From Phreatobacter aquaticus (GTDB lineage: Bacteria > Pseudomonadota > Alphaproteobacteria > Rhizobiales > Phreatobacteraceae), in assembly GCF_005160265.1 (NCBI RefSeq), contig NZ_CP039865.1, positions 4,689,001 through 4,753,000 of the forward strand: a stretch of DNA of 64,000 nucleotides. The letters run 5' to 3'. Of the stretch, positions 51,480-61,201 are shown in pieces. The number at the start of each line of letters is the position of its first letter. Positions within the stretch are counted from its first letter, which is position 1. The notes beneath the pieces are model-generated. The model saw only the letters and a list, made by a program, of their open reading frames with translations, had not been told where the DNA came from and made no database searches. The translations under genes and the position numbers were made by a program.

Positions 51480-53102
51480 TCAAACAGCCTTCGCCATCTC
51501 ACGCAGCACGAATTTCTGGATCTTGCCGGTCGAGGTCTTCGGCAACTCGGCAAACACCACCGTGCGAGGGCACTTGAAGGCCGCAAGATTGGCACGGCAC
51601 CAGGCCATGATCTCATCCGCCGTCGTCGTCATCCCTGGCTTCAACTCGATGAAAGCGCAGGGCGTCTCGCCCCATTTGTCGTCGGGCTTGGCCACCACGG
51701 CTGCTGCCTGCACCGCAGGGTGCTTGAACAGCACATCCTCCACCTCGATCGACGAGATGTTCTCGCCACCGGAGATGATGATGTCCTTCGAGCGGTCCTT
51801 CAGCTGGATATAGCCATCGGGATAGAGCACGCCGAGATCGCCGGAATGGAACCAGCCGCCGGCGAAGGCCTCCGCGCTGGCCTTGGGATTCTTCAGATAG
51901 CCCTTCATCACGACATTGCCGCGCATCATGACCTCGCCGAGCGTCGCGCCATCGGCCGGCACCGGCGCCATGGATTCGGGATCGAGCACCGTCATGGCCT
52001 CCAGGACCGCATAGGGCACCCCTTGGCGGGCCTTCAGCGCGGCATATTCAGAACTGCCAAGCGCGTCCCAGTCGCGGTGCCAGTCGTTGATCACCGAGGG
52101 GCCGTAGGTCTCCGTCAGGCCATAGAGATGGGTCACATCGAATCCGGCAGTCTTCATCGCCGCCAACACCGCCTCCGGTGGCGGAGCGGCCGCAGTGAAG
52201 AACGAGATCGTCCGGTCGATGGGGCGGCGATCCTCGGGCGGCGCGTTGAGCAGCAGGCTCATGACGATCGGCGCGCCGCATAAATGGGTCACTCCATGAT
52301 CGGCTATCGCGTCATACATGGCCTTGGCGCGCACCCAGCGCAGGCAGACGTGCGTCCCGGCCGCGACCGACACGGACCACGGGAAGCACCACCCGTTGCA
52401 GTGGAACATCGGCAGCGTCCACAGATAGACCGGGTGCTTCGTCATCGAGCAGGTCACGACATTGCCCATGCCGAGCAGATAGGCGCCACGATGGTGGTAG
52501 ACGACACCCTTCGGATTGCCCGTCGTGCCGGAGGTGTAGTTGAGGGCGATCGCGTCCCATTCGTCGCCGGGACGCTGCCACGCAAAGGCGGCATCCCCGT
52601 CCGCGATGAAGTCCTCATATTCCACCGAGCCAACCCGCTCGCCGGGGCCATCGTATTCCGGGTCGTCATAGTCGATGACGAGCGGCTTCACCTTGGCCAG
52701 CGCCAGGGCCTCGCGGGCGAGCTTGGAGAATTCCCGGTCGACGATGAACACCTTGGCCTCACCGTGGTCGAGCGAGAAGGCGATGATCGGTGCATCGAGG
52801 CGCGTGTTCAGTGTGTTCAGCACAGCGCCGGCCATCGGCACGCCGTAGTGACATTCGAGCATGGCCGGCGTGTTGGCGCAGATCACCGCAACCGTGTCGT
52901 TCTTGCCGACCCCCGCCCTTACCAGCGCTGAGGCGAGCTTGCGTGAGCGCGCATAGAACTCGCGGTAATTGCGCCGTATCCCCCCGTGGATGATCGCGGG
53001 ATGGTCCGGAAAGACCCGGGCGGCCCGTTCCAGAAACGAGATCGGCGTCAGCGGCTGGTAGTTGGCCGCGTTCTTCGGCAGATCCGTATCATAGGCTTTC
53101 AT
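51480..53102 (-). CDS. Acyl-CoA synthetase (AMP-binding)
   Basis: 540 residues, ANL-superfamily. The core YTSGTTGNPKGV (P-loop-like), YGLTETYGPSVIN, DRSKDIIISGGENISSIEVE and C-terminal KTSTGKIQK are in order. It resembles the medium-chain/methylmercaptopropionate ligase branch often annotated fadD-like. ATG 53102 has GAGG 9 bases upstream; 53108 is in-frame. Because it precedes the FAD dehydrogenase, both may degrade one compound, such as a fatty, aromatic or isoprenoid acid. Confidence 0.9.
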   Translation of the reverse strand: MKAYDTDLPKNAANYQPLTPISFLERAARVFPDHPAIIHGGIRRNYREFYARSRKLASALVRAGVGKNDTVAVICANTPAMLECHYGVPMAGAVLNTLNTRLDAPIIAFSLDHGEAKVFIVDREFSKLAREALALAKVKPLVIDYDDPEYDGPGERVGSVEYEDFIADGDAAFAWQRPGDEWDAIALNYTSGTTGNPKGVVYHHRGAYLLGMGNVVTCSMTKHPVYLWTLPMFHCNGWCFPWSVSVAAGTHVCLRWVRAKAMYDAIADHGVTHLCGAPIVMSLLLNAPPEDRRPIDRTISFFTAAAPPPEAVLAAMKTAGFDVTHLYGLTETYGPSVINDWHRDWDALGSSEYAALKARQGVPYAVLEAMTVLDPESMAPVPADGATLGEVMMRGNVVMKGYLKNPKASAEAFAGGWFHSGDLGVLYPDGYIQLKDRSKDIIISGGENISSIEVEDVLFKHPAVQAAAVVAKPDDKWGETPCAFIELKPGMTTTADEIMAWCRANLAAFKCPRTVVFAELPKTSTGKIQKFVLREMAKAV

Positions 53103-53797
53103 CGCCATCCCCCTCGACCCGCATCTTGGCGCACGGACCAGAAGTGAAACTAGCGACCAGACAGCCTGCCATCAACACGGGAGCTGGAGGCGCAGTGGAG
53201 AGCCGTCCGGGTATCGTGTCTGGGCCGATAGAGAGACGGCTATTCTATGCATCGACAGGTGGCTTGCCGCACCGCACCAATCATTCCGCGAAACGCAGGG
53301 CTGCTCGCCGGCCGGCTCAGCGCGAAACAAGATGTTCCGTGGCACGGAATGTTCCGGGAGCCGGCGCAATGACTCCTATCACCACGATCAAAACGCAATG
53401 TTCCCTGATCACATTCTGACTATATTGCGCCAACACACAGATTAACAGATCTATCATCCAAGTTATCGCATTGTTGACACATTCTTTACCATGTTTCGCC
53501 ACTAGGAATGATGGATGATGCACATCATGAAATGGGAAATGCACTGAACCGGGTCTTGCCCCAACGGCAGGTGTTGCAATAGGGCAACTCGAAATGACTA
53601 TGTGATAGGCAATCCGCCAACGCATGGCCCGCTCGCGGAAAAATCAATGGCGTGTTCAGATTCAGGCGTTAAGGGTTGCCCATCGATCGGTCGGCGCCTC
53701 TTGGGAGTCGCTGGCCGTCGCCCACCGGAGCCCCCGCAGTCGGAGTTCCAATTCCGGACGCCCAAGCGCGCTCGGTGACTTTTTGAAGGACATGCAC
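53103..53797. other. Long intergenic region acyl-CoA ligase / omp4
   Basis: About 690 bp between divergent genes. The first 220 bases are GC-rich. Bases 53380-53620 are clearly more AT-rich than the rest of the window and contain TTGTTGACAC at 53471. The palindrome TTCCGTGgCACGGAA (53335-53349) is perfect apart from its single central base. The plus-strand frame at 53126-53419 has no ribosome-binding site or recognisable protein. It should hold both promoters. Confidence 0.5.
53335..53349. promoter_or_regulatory. 15-bp palindrome between the ligase and omp4
   Basis: TTCCGTGGCACGGAA, inverted arms of 7 around one G. A second copy of the arm TGTTCC follows at 53350. Candidate operator; the controlled gene is not certain (acyl-CoA ligase is nearest). 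Confidence 0.4.
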
Positions 53798-54511
53798 ATG
53801 AAGAAGTTCCTCCTCGCTGGCGCCGCTGTCGCCGCTCTCGTTTCTGGCGCCCAGGCTGCCGATCTCGGCGCGCGCCGCGTCGCCGTTCCCTCGGCCATCG
53901 CTGCCCCGGTGTTCTCGTGGACCGGCTTCTACGTCGGTGCCAACGTTGGCTACTCGTCGTCGCAGTTCCGCTACGTCGATCCGACCAACACGTTCGCCAA
54001 CGCCAGCCTGACCATGCCGGGCATCTTCGGCGGCATCCAGGGCGGCTACAACTGGCAGATGAACAACATCGTTCTCGGTGTTGAGGCCGACATCCAGGCC
54101 AACAGCGCCAACAAGCGCTTCCCGCTCTCGGCCACGACCGGCTTCCGTGACAGCGTCCCGATGTTCGGTTCGCTCCGCGCCCGCGCCGGTTTCGCCGCCG
54201 ATCGCGCCCTGTTCTACGTGACCGGTGGTCTCGGCTACGCGACGCTGTCGACCAAGTTCTACGACACCGTCACCCCGGCCAACAACCTCTCGGCCTCGAC
54301 CACCCGCCTCGGCTACGCCGTCGGTGGTGGTATCGAGTACGCGATCACCAACAACTGGACCGTCAAGGGCGAGTACCTCTACTACGGGTTCTCGAACACC
54401 CGCCCGGGCTTCACCGCCACGGACCGCCTGACCTCGAACATCCACACCGTCAAGCTCGGCGTGAACTACCTGTTCTCGACCGGCCCGTCGGCCGTGGTTG
54501 CTCGCTACTGA
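53798..54511 (+). CDS. Omp25/Omp31-type outer-membrane beta-barrel protein (omp4)
   Basis: 237 residues. The signal peptide MKKFLLAGAAVAALVSGAQA is followed by ADLGARRVAVPSAIAAPVFSWTGFYVGANVGYSSS; it ends FSTGPSAVVARY. It is closest in signal peptide to omp2 at 9856. Codon usage is strongly biased to GCC, ACC, AAC and GTC, as in highly expressed genes. ATG 53798 has AAGGA 7 bases upstream. It has a leader with a long AT-rich upstream region, and a strong double hairpin follows. Confidence 0.9.
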   Translation: MKKFLLAGAAVAALVSGAQAADLGARRVAVPSAIAAPVFSWTGFYVGANVGYSSSQFRYVDPTNTFANASLTMPGIFGGIQGGYNWQMNNIVLGVEADIQANSANKRFPLSATTGFRDSVPMFGSLRARAGFAADRALFYVTGGLGYATLSTKFYDTVTPANNLSASTTRLGYAVGGGIEYAITNNWTVKGEYLYYGFSNTRPGFTATDRLTSNIHTVKLGVNYLFSTGPSAVVARY

Positions 54512-54516
54512 TTGCA

Positions 54517-54568
54517 CAGTCCCTCTCGGGACTGATGAACGGGTCGCCTTCGGGCGGCCCGTTTTTTT
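54517..54568 (+). terminator. Double hairpin terminator of omp4
   Basis: Stem CAGTCCC / GGGACTG (54517-54534), then cgggtcgcc / ggcggcccg with a TTCG loop (54540-54561) and seven Ts. The second stem resembles those of omp1-omp3. Confidence 0.9.
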
Positions 54569-54574
54569 ATGGGG

Positions 54575-55351
54575 TCAGAGATAAGCGCGAATGCCGCTCA
54601 TCAGCAGGAACGATCCGACCAGGAAAGTCAGGGCATAGATCATCCGGTAGAAGGCCGCGGGCGCCACGCGCCTCACCAACCAGATACCGGCCGCATTGGA
54701 CGCGATCGCCAGCGGAAACAGCACGGCCGATGTGCCGAGGTTCTCAAGATTCATCTGTCCGAGAGCCAGGAAGGGCGGCACCTTCACCCAGTTGACGCCC
54801 GCAAAGAAGATGGCCGAGGTGCCGACGAACACATCCCGGCTGAGCCCCCGCGGCATCGCATAGACGTTGAAAGGCGGACCGCCGATGTGGATCACGAAAC
54901 TGGTATAGCCTGACAGGGCGCCGAACACCGTACCCCAGAGCCAGCTCTGCGGTTGGGTCGTCGCAACCTCGCTGCGAGGGCGGAACCAGCGATCGAGGCA
55001 GAAGCCGACGGCAATGGTACCGACGATCAGCCGGATCGCCGGGTCGGAGACGATGGATGCGAACAGGTAGCCTGCCAGGATGCCGGCCAGGGCTCCCGGA
55101 ACGAGGTGCGCGAGTGTGGGCCCATGCCAGGTCCGGCGGTAGCTCCAGACAGTGACCACGTCCTGGACCATCAGCACCGGCAGCATGATGGCGGCCGCCT
55201 GCACCGGCGCGATGACCAGAGACAGCAATGGCATCGACAGGATGCCGATCCCCTGGAAGCCGCCCTTGGACAGACCGTAAAGCGTCACCGCGGGAATAGC
55301 CGCGGCATAGAACAGGGGATCGATGATCATGGACAGCCAGCGCGCAAGCAT
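54575..55351 (-). CDS. TauE/SafE-family sulfite exporter-like permease
   Basis: 258 residues with about eight membrane helices in two four-helix halves, the TauE/SafE fold. The first half starts YGLSKGGFQGIGILSMPLLSLVIAP; the second GALSGYTSFVIHIGGPPFNVYAMP, each carrying the family's conserved Gly-rich loop. The protein would move sulfite, organosulfonates or other small anions. It stands alone between omp4 and the che operon. Start MLARW (55351) or MIID (55330). Confidence 0.88.
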   Translation of the reverse strand: MLARWLSMIIDPLFYAAAIPAVTLYGLSKGGFQGIGILSMPLLSLVIAPVQAAAIMLPVLMVQDVVTVWSYRRTWHGPTLAHLVPGALAGILAGYLFASIVSDPAIRLIVGTIAVGFCLDRWFRPRSEVATTQPQSWLWGTVFGALSGYTSFVIHIGGPPFNVYAMPRGLSRDVFVGTSAIFFAGVNWVKVPPFLALGQMNLENLGTSAVLFPLAIASNAAGIWLVRRVAPAAFYRMIYALTFLVGSFLLMSGIRAYL

Positions 55352-55454
55352 GCTCGCCGGGACGGCAAGCGCTCAGCCAGCTTGGTAAGGGAAGCCGGCG
55401 CCGACAGCCATAGAACGCGCGGGAAGGCAGCCGCGCGTCCGACGATTGCTACCG

Positions 55455-56324
55455 TCAGGCGACCCGTCCGCCGGCAAGTGCCAGCGGCCGCGCCGGAGTT
55501 GCGACCGCCGCCTTGGCGGCAGGCATGTAGAGCCCCCGGCGATCTGCGACCGGCTTGTAGGCTTCCGTCAGACCGACAACGGTTTCGGCGGCCCCCAGCA
55601 AGAGATAGCCGTCCGGGGCGGTCAGCTTGGCGGCCCGGTTCAGAACGTCGATCTTGGTCGGCTGATCAAAATAGATCAGCACGTTGCGGCAATAGATGAT
55701 GTCGAACGTGCCCAGTGCCGAGAAGTCGTTCAGCAGGTTCAGTGTCCGGTAGTGAACCATCGAGCGGATCTCGGGCGAGATCGTCCATTGATCGCCGTTC
55801 TGCACGAAATATTTCAGCAGCATCTGGATCGGCAGTCCGCGCTGGACCTCGAACTGGGTGTAGACGCCGGCCTTTGCGCGGTCGAGCACCTCGCCAGACA
55901 GATCCGTTCCGAGGATCTCGATGCGCCAACCGGCAAGCTGGTGGCCCATTTCCTTCACGATCATCGCCAGGGAATAGGGCTCCTGGCCAGTCGAGGCCGC
56001 GGCGCACCAGATCCGCAGATGACGCTTCGCAGCCCGCGCCTTGATCAGCGCCGGCAACATGACGTCCTTGAAGTGATCGAAGGGCGTCTTGTCGCGAAAG
56101 AAGAAGCTCTCGTTCGTCGTCATGGCCTCGGTCACGCGCAGCGCGAGGGGTTCCGCGCCCGGGCCCTTCAGCTTCTGCACGAGGTCGGAAATGCCGTTCA
56201 GGCCATCCTTGCGGACGATCGGCATGAGCCGGCTTTCGATCAGGTACTGCTTGTCATTCGACAGGACCAGTCCCGAACGAGCCTTCAAGAAACCGCGCAG
56301 ATAGTCATAATCGAGCGGCGTCAC
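55455..56324 (-). CDS. cheR: Chemotaxis protein methyltransferase CheR (GTG start)
   Basis: 289 residues. The N-terminal helical domain (about 1-75) carries the receptor-tether region. The SAM domain starts [18 protein letters not shown] and has [14 protein letters not shown]. CheR methylates receptor Glu residues. GTG 56324 overlaps the cheB stop as GTGA, giving the CheR length; the upstream Cys/Arg-rich 35-residue extension lies inside cheB and is rejected. It is the last gene of the cheA-W-Y-B-R operon. Confidence 0.95.
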   Translation of the reverse strand: MTPLDYDYLRGFLKARSGLVLSNDKQYLIESRLMPIVRKDGLNGISDLVQKLKGPGAEPLALRVTEAMTTNESFFFRDKTPFDHFKDVMLPALIKARAAKRHLRIWCAAASTGQEPYSLAMIVKEMGHQLAGWRIEILGTDLSGEVLDRAKAGVYTQFEVQRGLPIQMLLKYFVQNGDQWTISPEIRSMVHYRTLNLLNDFSALGTFDIIYCRNVLIYFDQPTKIDVLNRAAKLTAPDGYLLLGAAETVVGLTEAYKPVADRRGLYMPAAKAAVATPARPLALAGGRVA

Positions 56325-57502
56325 GACCTGTCTCCCGAGAACACACGCACAATCTTCGGGGCGATCTGGTCGAGCGGCAGGATCGCAGAAGCATGACCGG
56401 CATGGGCAACGGCCCCCGGCATGCCCCACACGACGCTCGATGCCTCGTCCTGGGCGATCACACTGCCACCGGCTGACACGATGTCACCGCAACCGTGGGC
56501 GCCATCCGATCCCATTCCGGTCAGGATGCAGCCGAACGCCTGCGCCCCCCAGACCTGGGATGCTGACTTGAACAGGGGGTCAACCGCAGGCTTGCAGAAA
56601 TTGATCGGCGGCCCATCCTCGAGATGGATCACCGGCGAGGGGCCGGTGCGCTTCACCACCATGTGCTTGCCACCCGGCGCGACATAGATTCGCCCCGGCA
56701 TGATCGGCTCGCCGTCCTTGCCTTCAGCGGCCGGACGGCCGGTGGCCTTGGCAGCGTGTTCGGCAAGAATCGTCGTGAATGTCGGCGGCATGTGCTGGGT
56801 GATCAGCACCGGAATCCGGTCGATGAGGTTGCCGAGGCTCTTCAGGACGACCGTCAGTGCCTGCGGGCCGCCGGTGGACGAACCGATCAGCAGAATCTTG
56901 GGGATGGTCGTTCCGAACGGCCGAAGCTTGACGGTTCCGCCATTGGACGATGCCGAATGCGACGGCACGATCGACGGCGCCGCAAGACGGGGGGCCGGCG
57001 TGCCATTGGTCTGCGACGCATGGAACTGGCGTTGGCCAATGCGGCGCCGGCGGCCGAGCGCCCGAATCTTGTCGAGCAGCTCGCGCTTGAAGGCTGGCGA
57101 CGTGGTGACGCCCGCATTGGTCTCGGGCTTCGGCACATAGTCTGCCGCGCCAAGCGACAGGCACTTCAGCGACACTTCGGCGTTCCGGCGCGTCAGCGTC
57201 GATGCCATGATCACGATCAGGTCGCGCTTCTCGGCGATCATCAGCGGCAGGGCCGTGATCCCGTCCATGTCGGGCATCTCGATATCGAGGATCACGACAT
57301 CCGGATTCTTGCGCAGAATGTCGCCGACAGCTTCACGGCCCGACCTATGGGCCGCAACCAGCGTCATGTCGGGCTCATCGCTGACCCAGCGGCTGACAAG
57401 CCCCCGGACAACGACCGCGTCGTCGACCACCATGACTTTGATGGGTTCGGCCTGGCCGGGAGCAACGCCGCCGGGAGGGCTGGCTAAGGACGCAAAACTC
57501 AT
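56321..57502 (-). CDS. cheB: Chemotaxis response regulator protein-glutamate methylesterase CheB
   Basis: 393 residues. The receiver is at about 20-140, phosphoacceptor Asp73 ([13 protein letters not shown]). A proline/serine linker follows, then the methylesterase domain with the catalytic Ser in [10 protein letters not shown], His in ITQHMPP and Asp in [10 protein letters not shown]. CheB demethylates receptors opposite CheR. ATG 57502 is chosen (MSFASLAS). It overlaps cheR by 3-4 bases. Confidence 0.96.
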   Translation of the reverse strand: MSFASLASPPGGVAPGQAEPIKVMVVDDAVVVRGLVSRWVSDEPDMTLVAAHRSGREAVGDILRKNPDVVILDIEMPDMDGITALPLMIAEKRDLIVIMASTLTRRNAEVSLKCLSLGAADYVPKPETNAGVTTSPAFKRELLDKIRALGRRRRIGQRQFHASQTNGTPAPRLAAPSIVPSHSASSNGGTVKLRPFGTTIPKILLIGSSTGGPQALTVVLKSLGNLIDRIPVLITQHMPPTFTTILAEHAAKATGRPAAEGKDGEPIMPGRIYVAPGGKHMVVKRTGPSPVIHLEDGPPINFCKPAVDPLFKSASQVWGAQAFGCILTGMGSDGAHGCGDIVSAGGSVIAQDEASSVVWGMPGAVAHAGHASAILPLDQIAPKIVRVFSGDRS

Positions 57503-57567
57503 ACGCCGGTACTCGATACGCAAGAACAAAAGGAACAGAGTGAGCAGTCAGGGCCGTAGCGCCCGGG

Positions 57568-57933
57568 TCAGATCAGACCGACCTCGGAAAACTTCGCTTC
57601 GACAATGTCCTTGTCGAAAGGCTTCATGATGTACTCGTTCGCACCGGCATGCATGGCTCGCGCGATATGGGCGACGTCGTTCTCGGTGGTGCAGAACACC
57701 ACCTTCGGCGCCTGGCCACCGGGGAGCTTGCGCAGCTCCCGCAGGAACTCGTAGCCATCCATGACCGGCATGTTCCAATCGAGCAGGATCGCTTCCGGCA
57801 TGGCGCCATAGCAGACCTCGAGCGCCTGCTTGCCATCCTCCGCCTCCTCGATAGCGAAGCCGAGGCCCTCCAGAATACGACGGGCAACCTTGCGGATGAC
57901 CGAGCTGTCGTCCACGACGAGGCAGGTTTTCAT
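57568..57933 (-). CDS. cheY: Chemotaxis response regulator CheY
   Basis: A 121-residue single-domain receiver. Asp8-Asp9 (VVDDSS), Asp52 (LLDWNMPVMDG), Thr/Thr in CTTENDV and Lys in KPFDKD form the phosphorylation site. It lies between cheW and cheB, so it is the CheY of this pathway. Without an FliM test it may be the motor effector or a phosphate sink; in Rhizobiales two CheYs often share this job, and CheA here also bears a receiver. Confidence 0.92.
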   Translation of the reverse strand: MKTCLVVDDSSVIRKVARRILEGLGFAIEEAEDGKQALEVCYGAMPEAILLDWNMPVMDGYEFLRELRKLPGGQAPKVVFCTTENDVAHIARAMHAGANEYIMKPFDKDIVEAKFSEVGLI

Positions 57934-57961
57934 CGGTTGAATCCCAACGCTGGTAAGATGT

Positions 57962-58426
57962 TCAAGCGGCCATCTGCTCGCCGCCCATGGCGAGGACGGC
58001 ATCGACGTCCAGGATCACCATGAGCTGGCCATCGAGGCGATGGACACCGCCGGAGACACGCCCCCAGCGAGGATCCAGATTGATCGGGTTCTGCTCGCGG
58101 CTCTCCGGCGAGAGCTTGAGCACTTCGCCGACCGAGTCGATCAGCAGGCCGTAGCTTTCGCCGCGCGACTCGATACCGACCGCCATGGCAGGCTTCGACT
58201 CGCTGCTGTCACGCACCAGGCCGAGGCGTAGGCGCATATCGATGGCGGTGACGATCCGGCCGCGCAGATTGAGCACGCCGGCAATATCAGGATGCGACAA
58301 CGGCACCCGCGTCAGCCGGTCAGGCATGAACACGTCCTGCACCCGCGAGATCGGGAGGCCGAACAGCTGGCCGCCGATCAGTACGGTCACATATTCGGTG
58401 ACGTCGTCGGTTGAGGTCTTCTGCAT
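57962..58426 (-). CDS. cheW: Chemotaxis adaptor protein CheW
   Basis: A 154-residue SH3-pair fold adaptor that couples receptors to CheA. Landmarks are YVTVLIGGQLFGLPISRVQDVF, HPDIAGVLNLRGRIVTAIDMRLRLGL and YGLLIDSVGEVL. The start MQKTSTD has a ribosome-binding site AAGGAT 4-5 bases upstream. It follows cheA by 12 bp. Confidence 0.95.
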   Translation of the reverse strand: MQKTSTDDVTEYVTVLIGGQLFGLPISRVQDVFMPDRLTRVPLSHPDIAGVLNLRGRIVTAIDMRLRLGLVRDSSESKPAMAVGIESRGESYGLLIDSVGEVLKLSPESREQNPINLDPRWGRVSGGVHRLDGQLMVILDVDAVLAMGGEQMAA

Positions 58427-58438
58427 GACATTCGATCC

Positions 58439-61120
58439 TTAGGCGGCGTTGGCGTAGTCGGCCGAAGTCTCCTTCAGGGCTGCGATCAGGCCCTGGCGGT
58501 CGAACTTGGCGACATAGTCGTGGAAGCCGGCGACGCGCGCCCGCTCTATGGAAGCGGGATTGGTCATCGACGAGAGTGCGATCACCGGCATCGCGGCGAA
58601 GCGCTGGTCCGACCGCATGGCCTCTGCGAACTCGAAGCCGTTCATCTCCGGCATCTCGATGTCCGAGACAACAACGTCGAACCGATCGCCGCCCTTGAGC
58701 ATGTCGAGCGCTTCGTTGGCAGCGGACGCCGTGGTCACATCGTAGCCGGCCGCCTTGAGGACCGGCGTCAGCATGTTGCGGAAGAACGGCGAGTCGTCGA
58801 CGAACAGAAGCTTGCGCGTCAGAGCCTCGATCTTCATTTCCTTGCGCTTGAACCAATCCTCGAAGGCCAGCGGCAGGTAGTGGCCGATGTCGAGGATTTC
58901 GGTTGCCTGGCCCTTGATGACCGCCGAGCCGAGGAGGCCCGGCACATCCGAGGAGACCTCGATGTTGAGCGCGTCTTCCACGATGTCGACGATCTCATCG
59001 ACCACCAGACCCATGGAGCGGCCGGCATCCGAGAACACCAGGAGCGGCTGCACGCCTTCCTTGCGGATCATGACATCGCCGGAGACCGGCACCAGCGGCA
59101 TCAGAGCGCCACGATACTGGACGAGGTAACGGCCGTGCGAGAGCTCGATCTTGTCGACCGCGACCTCTTCGAGACGCGTGACGAGCGACAGCGGAACTGC
59201 CTTCGGTTCGCGCGAGCCGGAACGGAACACCAGCATGGAGATGAGGTTACGCTCGCCGGACCGGCGGCCGTCTGCCTCTTCCTTGCTCGTGTCGTGCTGG
59301 ATGTCGGTGCCGATGGCCGAGGCCACGCCGTTCGGGTCGATGATCATGATCACCGAGCCGTCGCCGAGAATGGTCGTGCCGGAGAACATCGTGATGTGCC
59401 GGAGCTTCGACGACATCGGCTTCACGACGATTTCTTCCGTGTGGAAGACCTGGTCGACGACGATACCGAATGTCTGCGTGCCGACCTGCGTGACCACGAT
59501 GAACCCGTTGGCCTCATCGAGCGGCTGACCGTCCTCGATGCCGAGAAGCTGCTTCAGGTGAACCAGCGGCAAGAGCTTGTTGCGCAGGCGCAGGACGGGT
59601 GTGTCCTTGATCCGCTCGATCCGGTGTTCCGAATTCTGCTGCGCACGGACCAGTTCGATGACCGCGAGCTGCGGGATGGCGAAGCGGTCACCGCCGCTCT
59701 CCACGATCAGAGCCGACACGATGGCCAGCGTCAGCGGGATCTTGATGGTGACGGTGGTGCCTTCGCCGACGACGGACTTCAGGTCGATTGTGCCGCCGAT
59801 CTGGTCGATATTGGTGCGCACAACGTCCATGCCGACGCCGCGGCCGGAAACCGAAGTCACGGCGGCGGCCGTCGAGAAGCCGGGCGCGAAGATGTACTTG
59901 TGGATCTGCGCCTCAGTCATCTTCTCGAGCTCGGCCTCGGTGGCGAGGCTGTTCTCGATGATCTTCTTCTTGATGCGGTCGGTGTTCAGCCCGCGCCCAT
60001 CATCGGAGATCGAGATGACGATATGGCCGCCTTCATGATAGGCGGCAAGCTTGATCGTGCCCTTCTCCGGCTTGCCGGCGAGGCGGCGCTGATCACTGGT
60101 TTCCAGACCGTGATCGGCCGAGTTGCGGACCATATGGGTCAGCGGATCCTTGATCAGGTCGAGAACCTGGCGGTCGAGTTCGGTCTCGGCACCGAGCATC
60201 TCAAGCTCGATCTGCTTGGACAATTCGTTGCCGAGGTCGCGAACGATGCGCGGCAGCTTCTGCCAGGCATTGCCGATCGGCTGCATGCGGGTCTTCATGA
60301 CGCCGTCCTGCAGCTCGGCCGTCACGTTGGACAAGCGCTGCAACGGAACCTTGAATTCCGAATCCTCATGACGACGAACAATCTCAAGGAGCTGGTTGCG
60401 GGTCAGCACCAGTTCCGAGACCATGGTCATCAGCTGCTCGAGGGTGTCGACATTGACCCGCAGCGTCTGCTGGCCCTTGACGCCCTCGGTCTTTTCCTCG
60501 TCATCAGCCGCCGCAACGACCGCGGGCTTCGCCCGGACGGGCTTCTTCGGCTCGGCCTTTTCAGCCACGACAGGCTGAGCCGGCGCTTCAGGTGCGAGTG
60601 GCGGCGCCGCGATCTGCGGTGTCTCGATCTCGGTTTCGCGGAATGCCCGCTCCAGCTCCTCCTCCGAAACCTCACCAGGGCGCAGCGCACGCTCCGGCTC
60701 AGCCGAAGCCTTCGGTGCCTCGGCCTTGGCCACAGGAGCGGCCGACGCCGTGCTCGACATTTCTTCCAGCTGGGTGATCAGGTCGCCGTCGTCGCCCTCG
60801 GGCTCGCTGCCGGCGCCTTCGAGATCGCCCAGGATTTCCTTCAGGCGATCGATGGTGAAGAGGATCAGCGTGACGCCCTCGCCGCGAACCGGCGCACCGT
60901 CACGATATTTGCCCATAAGTGTCTCAGCCGCATGGGCGAGTGCCTCAAGGCGCGGCAACCCCAGGAAACCGCAGGTTCCCTTGATGGTGTGGACCAGCCG
61001 GAAGATGTTGCCGAGAATTGCCGCGTTGTTGGGGTCCTGTTCGAACCTGACAAGCTCGACATCAACCGTGTCCAGGCTTTCATTCGTTTCGGTGAGAAAC
61101 TCGCGAAGGAGATCATCCAT
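58439..61120 (-). CDS. cheA: Chemotaxis histidine kinase CheA with C-terminal receiver
   Basis: 893 residues. Hpt at 1-105 has phosphorylated His44 (VHTIKGTCGF). An Ala/Pro/Glu linker replaces a P2 domain. Then a dimerisation region, HATPase with SADHGLE and SDDGRGL/GRGVGMDVV boxes, CheW-like domain one, a second CheW-like segment (LISMLVFRSGS... to ILDIGHYL), and a C-terminal receiver at about 770-893 with DDS and VVVSDIEMPEMNGF. So it is a hybrid CheA-REC with two CheW-like modules. ATG 61120 is chosen. It heads cheA-W-Y-B-R. Confidence 0.95.
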   Translation of the reverse strand: MDDLLREFLTETNESLDTVDVELVRFEQDPNNAAILGNIFRLVHTIKGTCGFLGLPRLEALAHAAETLMGKYRDGAPVRGEGVTLILFTIDRLKEILGDLEGAGSEPEGDDGDLITQLEEMSSTASAAPVAKAEAPKASAEPERALRPGEVSEEELERAFRETEIETPQIAAPPLAPEAPAQPVVAEKAEPKKPVRAKPAVVAAADDEEKTEGVKGQQTLRVNVDTLEQLMTMVSELVLTRNQLLEIVRRHEDSEFKVPLQRLSNVTAELQDGVMKTRMQPIGNAWQKLPRIVRDLGNELSKQIELEMLGAETELDRQVLDLIKDPLTHMVRNSADHGLETSDQRRLAGKPEKGTIKLAAYHEGGHIVISISDDGRGLNTDRIKKKIIENSLATEAELEKMTEAQIHKYIFAPGFSTAAAVTSVSGRGVGMDVVRTNIDQIGGTIDLKSVVGEGTTVTIKIPLTLAIVSALIVESGGDRFAIPQLAVIELVRAQQNSEHRIERIKDTPVLRLRNKLLPLVHLKQLLGIEDGQPLDEANGFIVVTQVGTQTFGIVVDQVFHTEEIVVKPMSSKLRHITMFSGTTILGDGSVIMIIDPNGVASAIGTDIQHDTSKEEADGRRSGERNLISMLVFRSGSREPKAVPLSLVTRLEEVAVDKIELSHGRYLVQYRGALMPLVPVSGDVMIRKEGVQPLLVFSDAGRSMGLVVDEIVDIVEDALNIEVSSDVPGLLGSAVIKGQATEILDIGHYLPLAFEDWFKRKEMKIEALTRKLLFVDDSPFFRNMLTPVLKAAGYDVTTASAANEALDMLKGGDRFDVVVSDIEMPEMNGFEFAEAMRSDQRFAAMPVIALSSMTNPASIERARVAGFHDYVAKFDRQGLIAALKETSADYANAA

Positions 61121-61201
61121 GTCGGCACGCCTGGGATATTGAAGGCCATGGCGGACCGATGACACGTTCCGCCTCTGGAAACGGAGTGTCGAGCAAAAGG
61201 G

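Noticed and set aside
53126-53419. 97-codon plus-strand frame in the long intergenic region
   Set aside because: No ribosome-binding site, Arg-rich translation and no recognisable protein; it lies in the divergent promoter region.
53471-53500. Sigma-70 promoter starting at TTGACA
   Set aside because: No acceptable -10 hexamer at 16-18 bases, so only the -35-like part is present.
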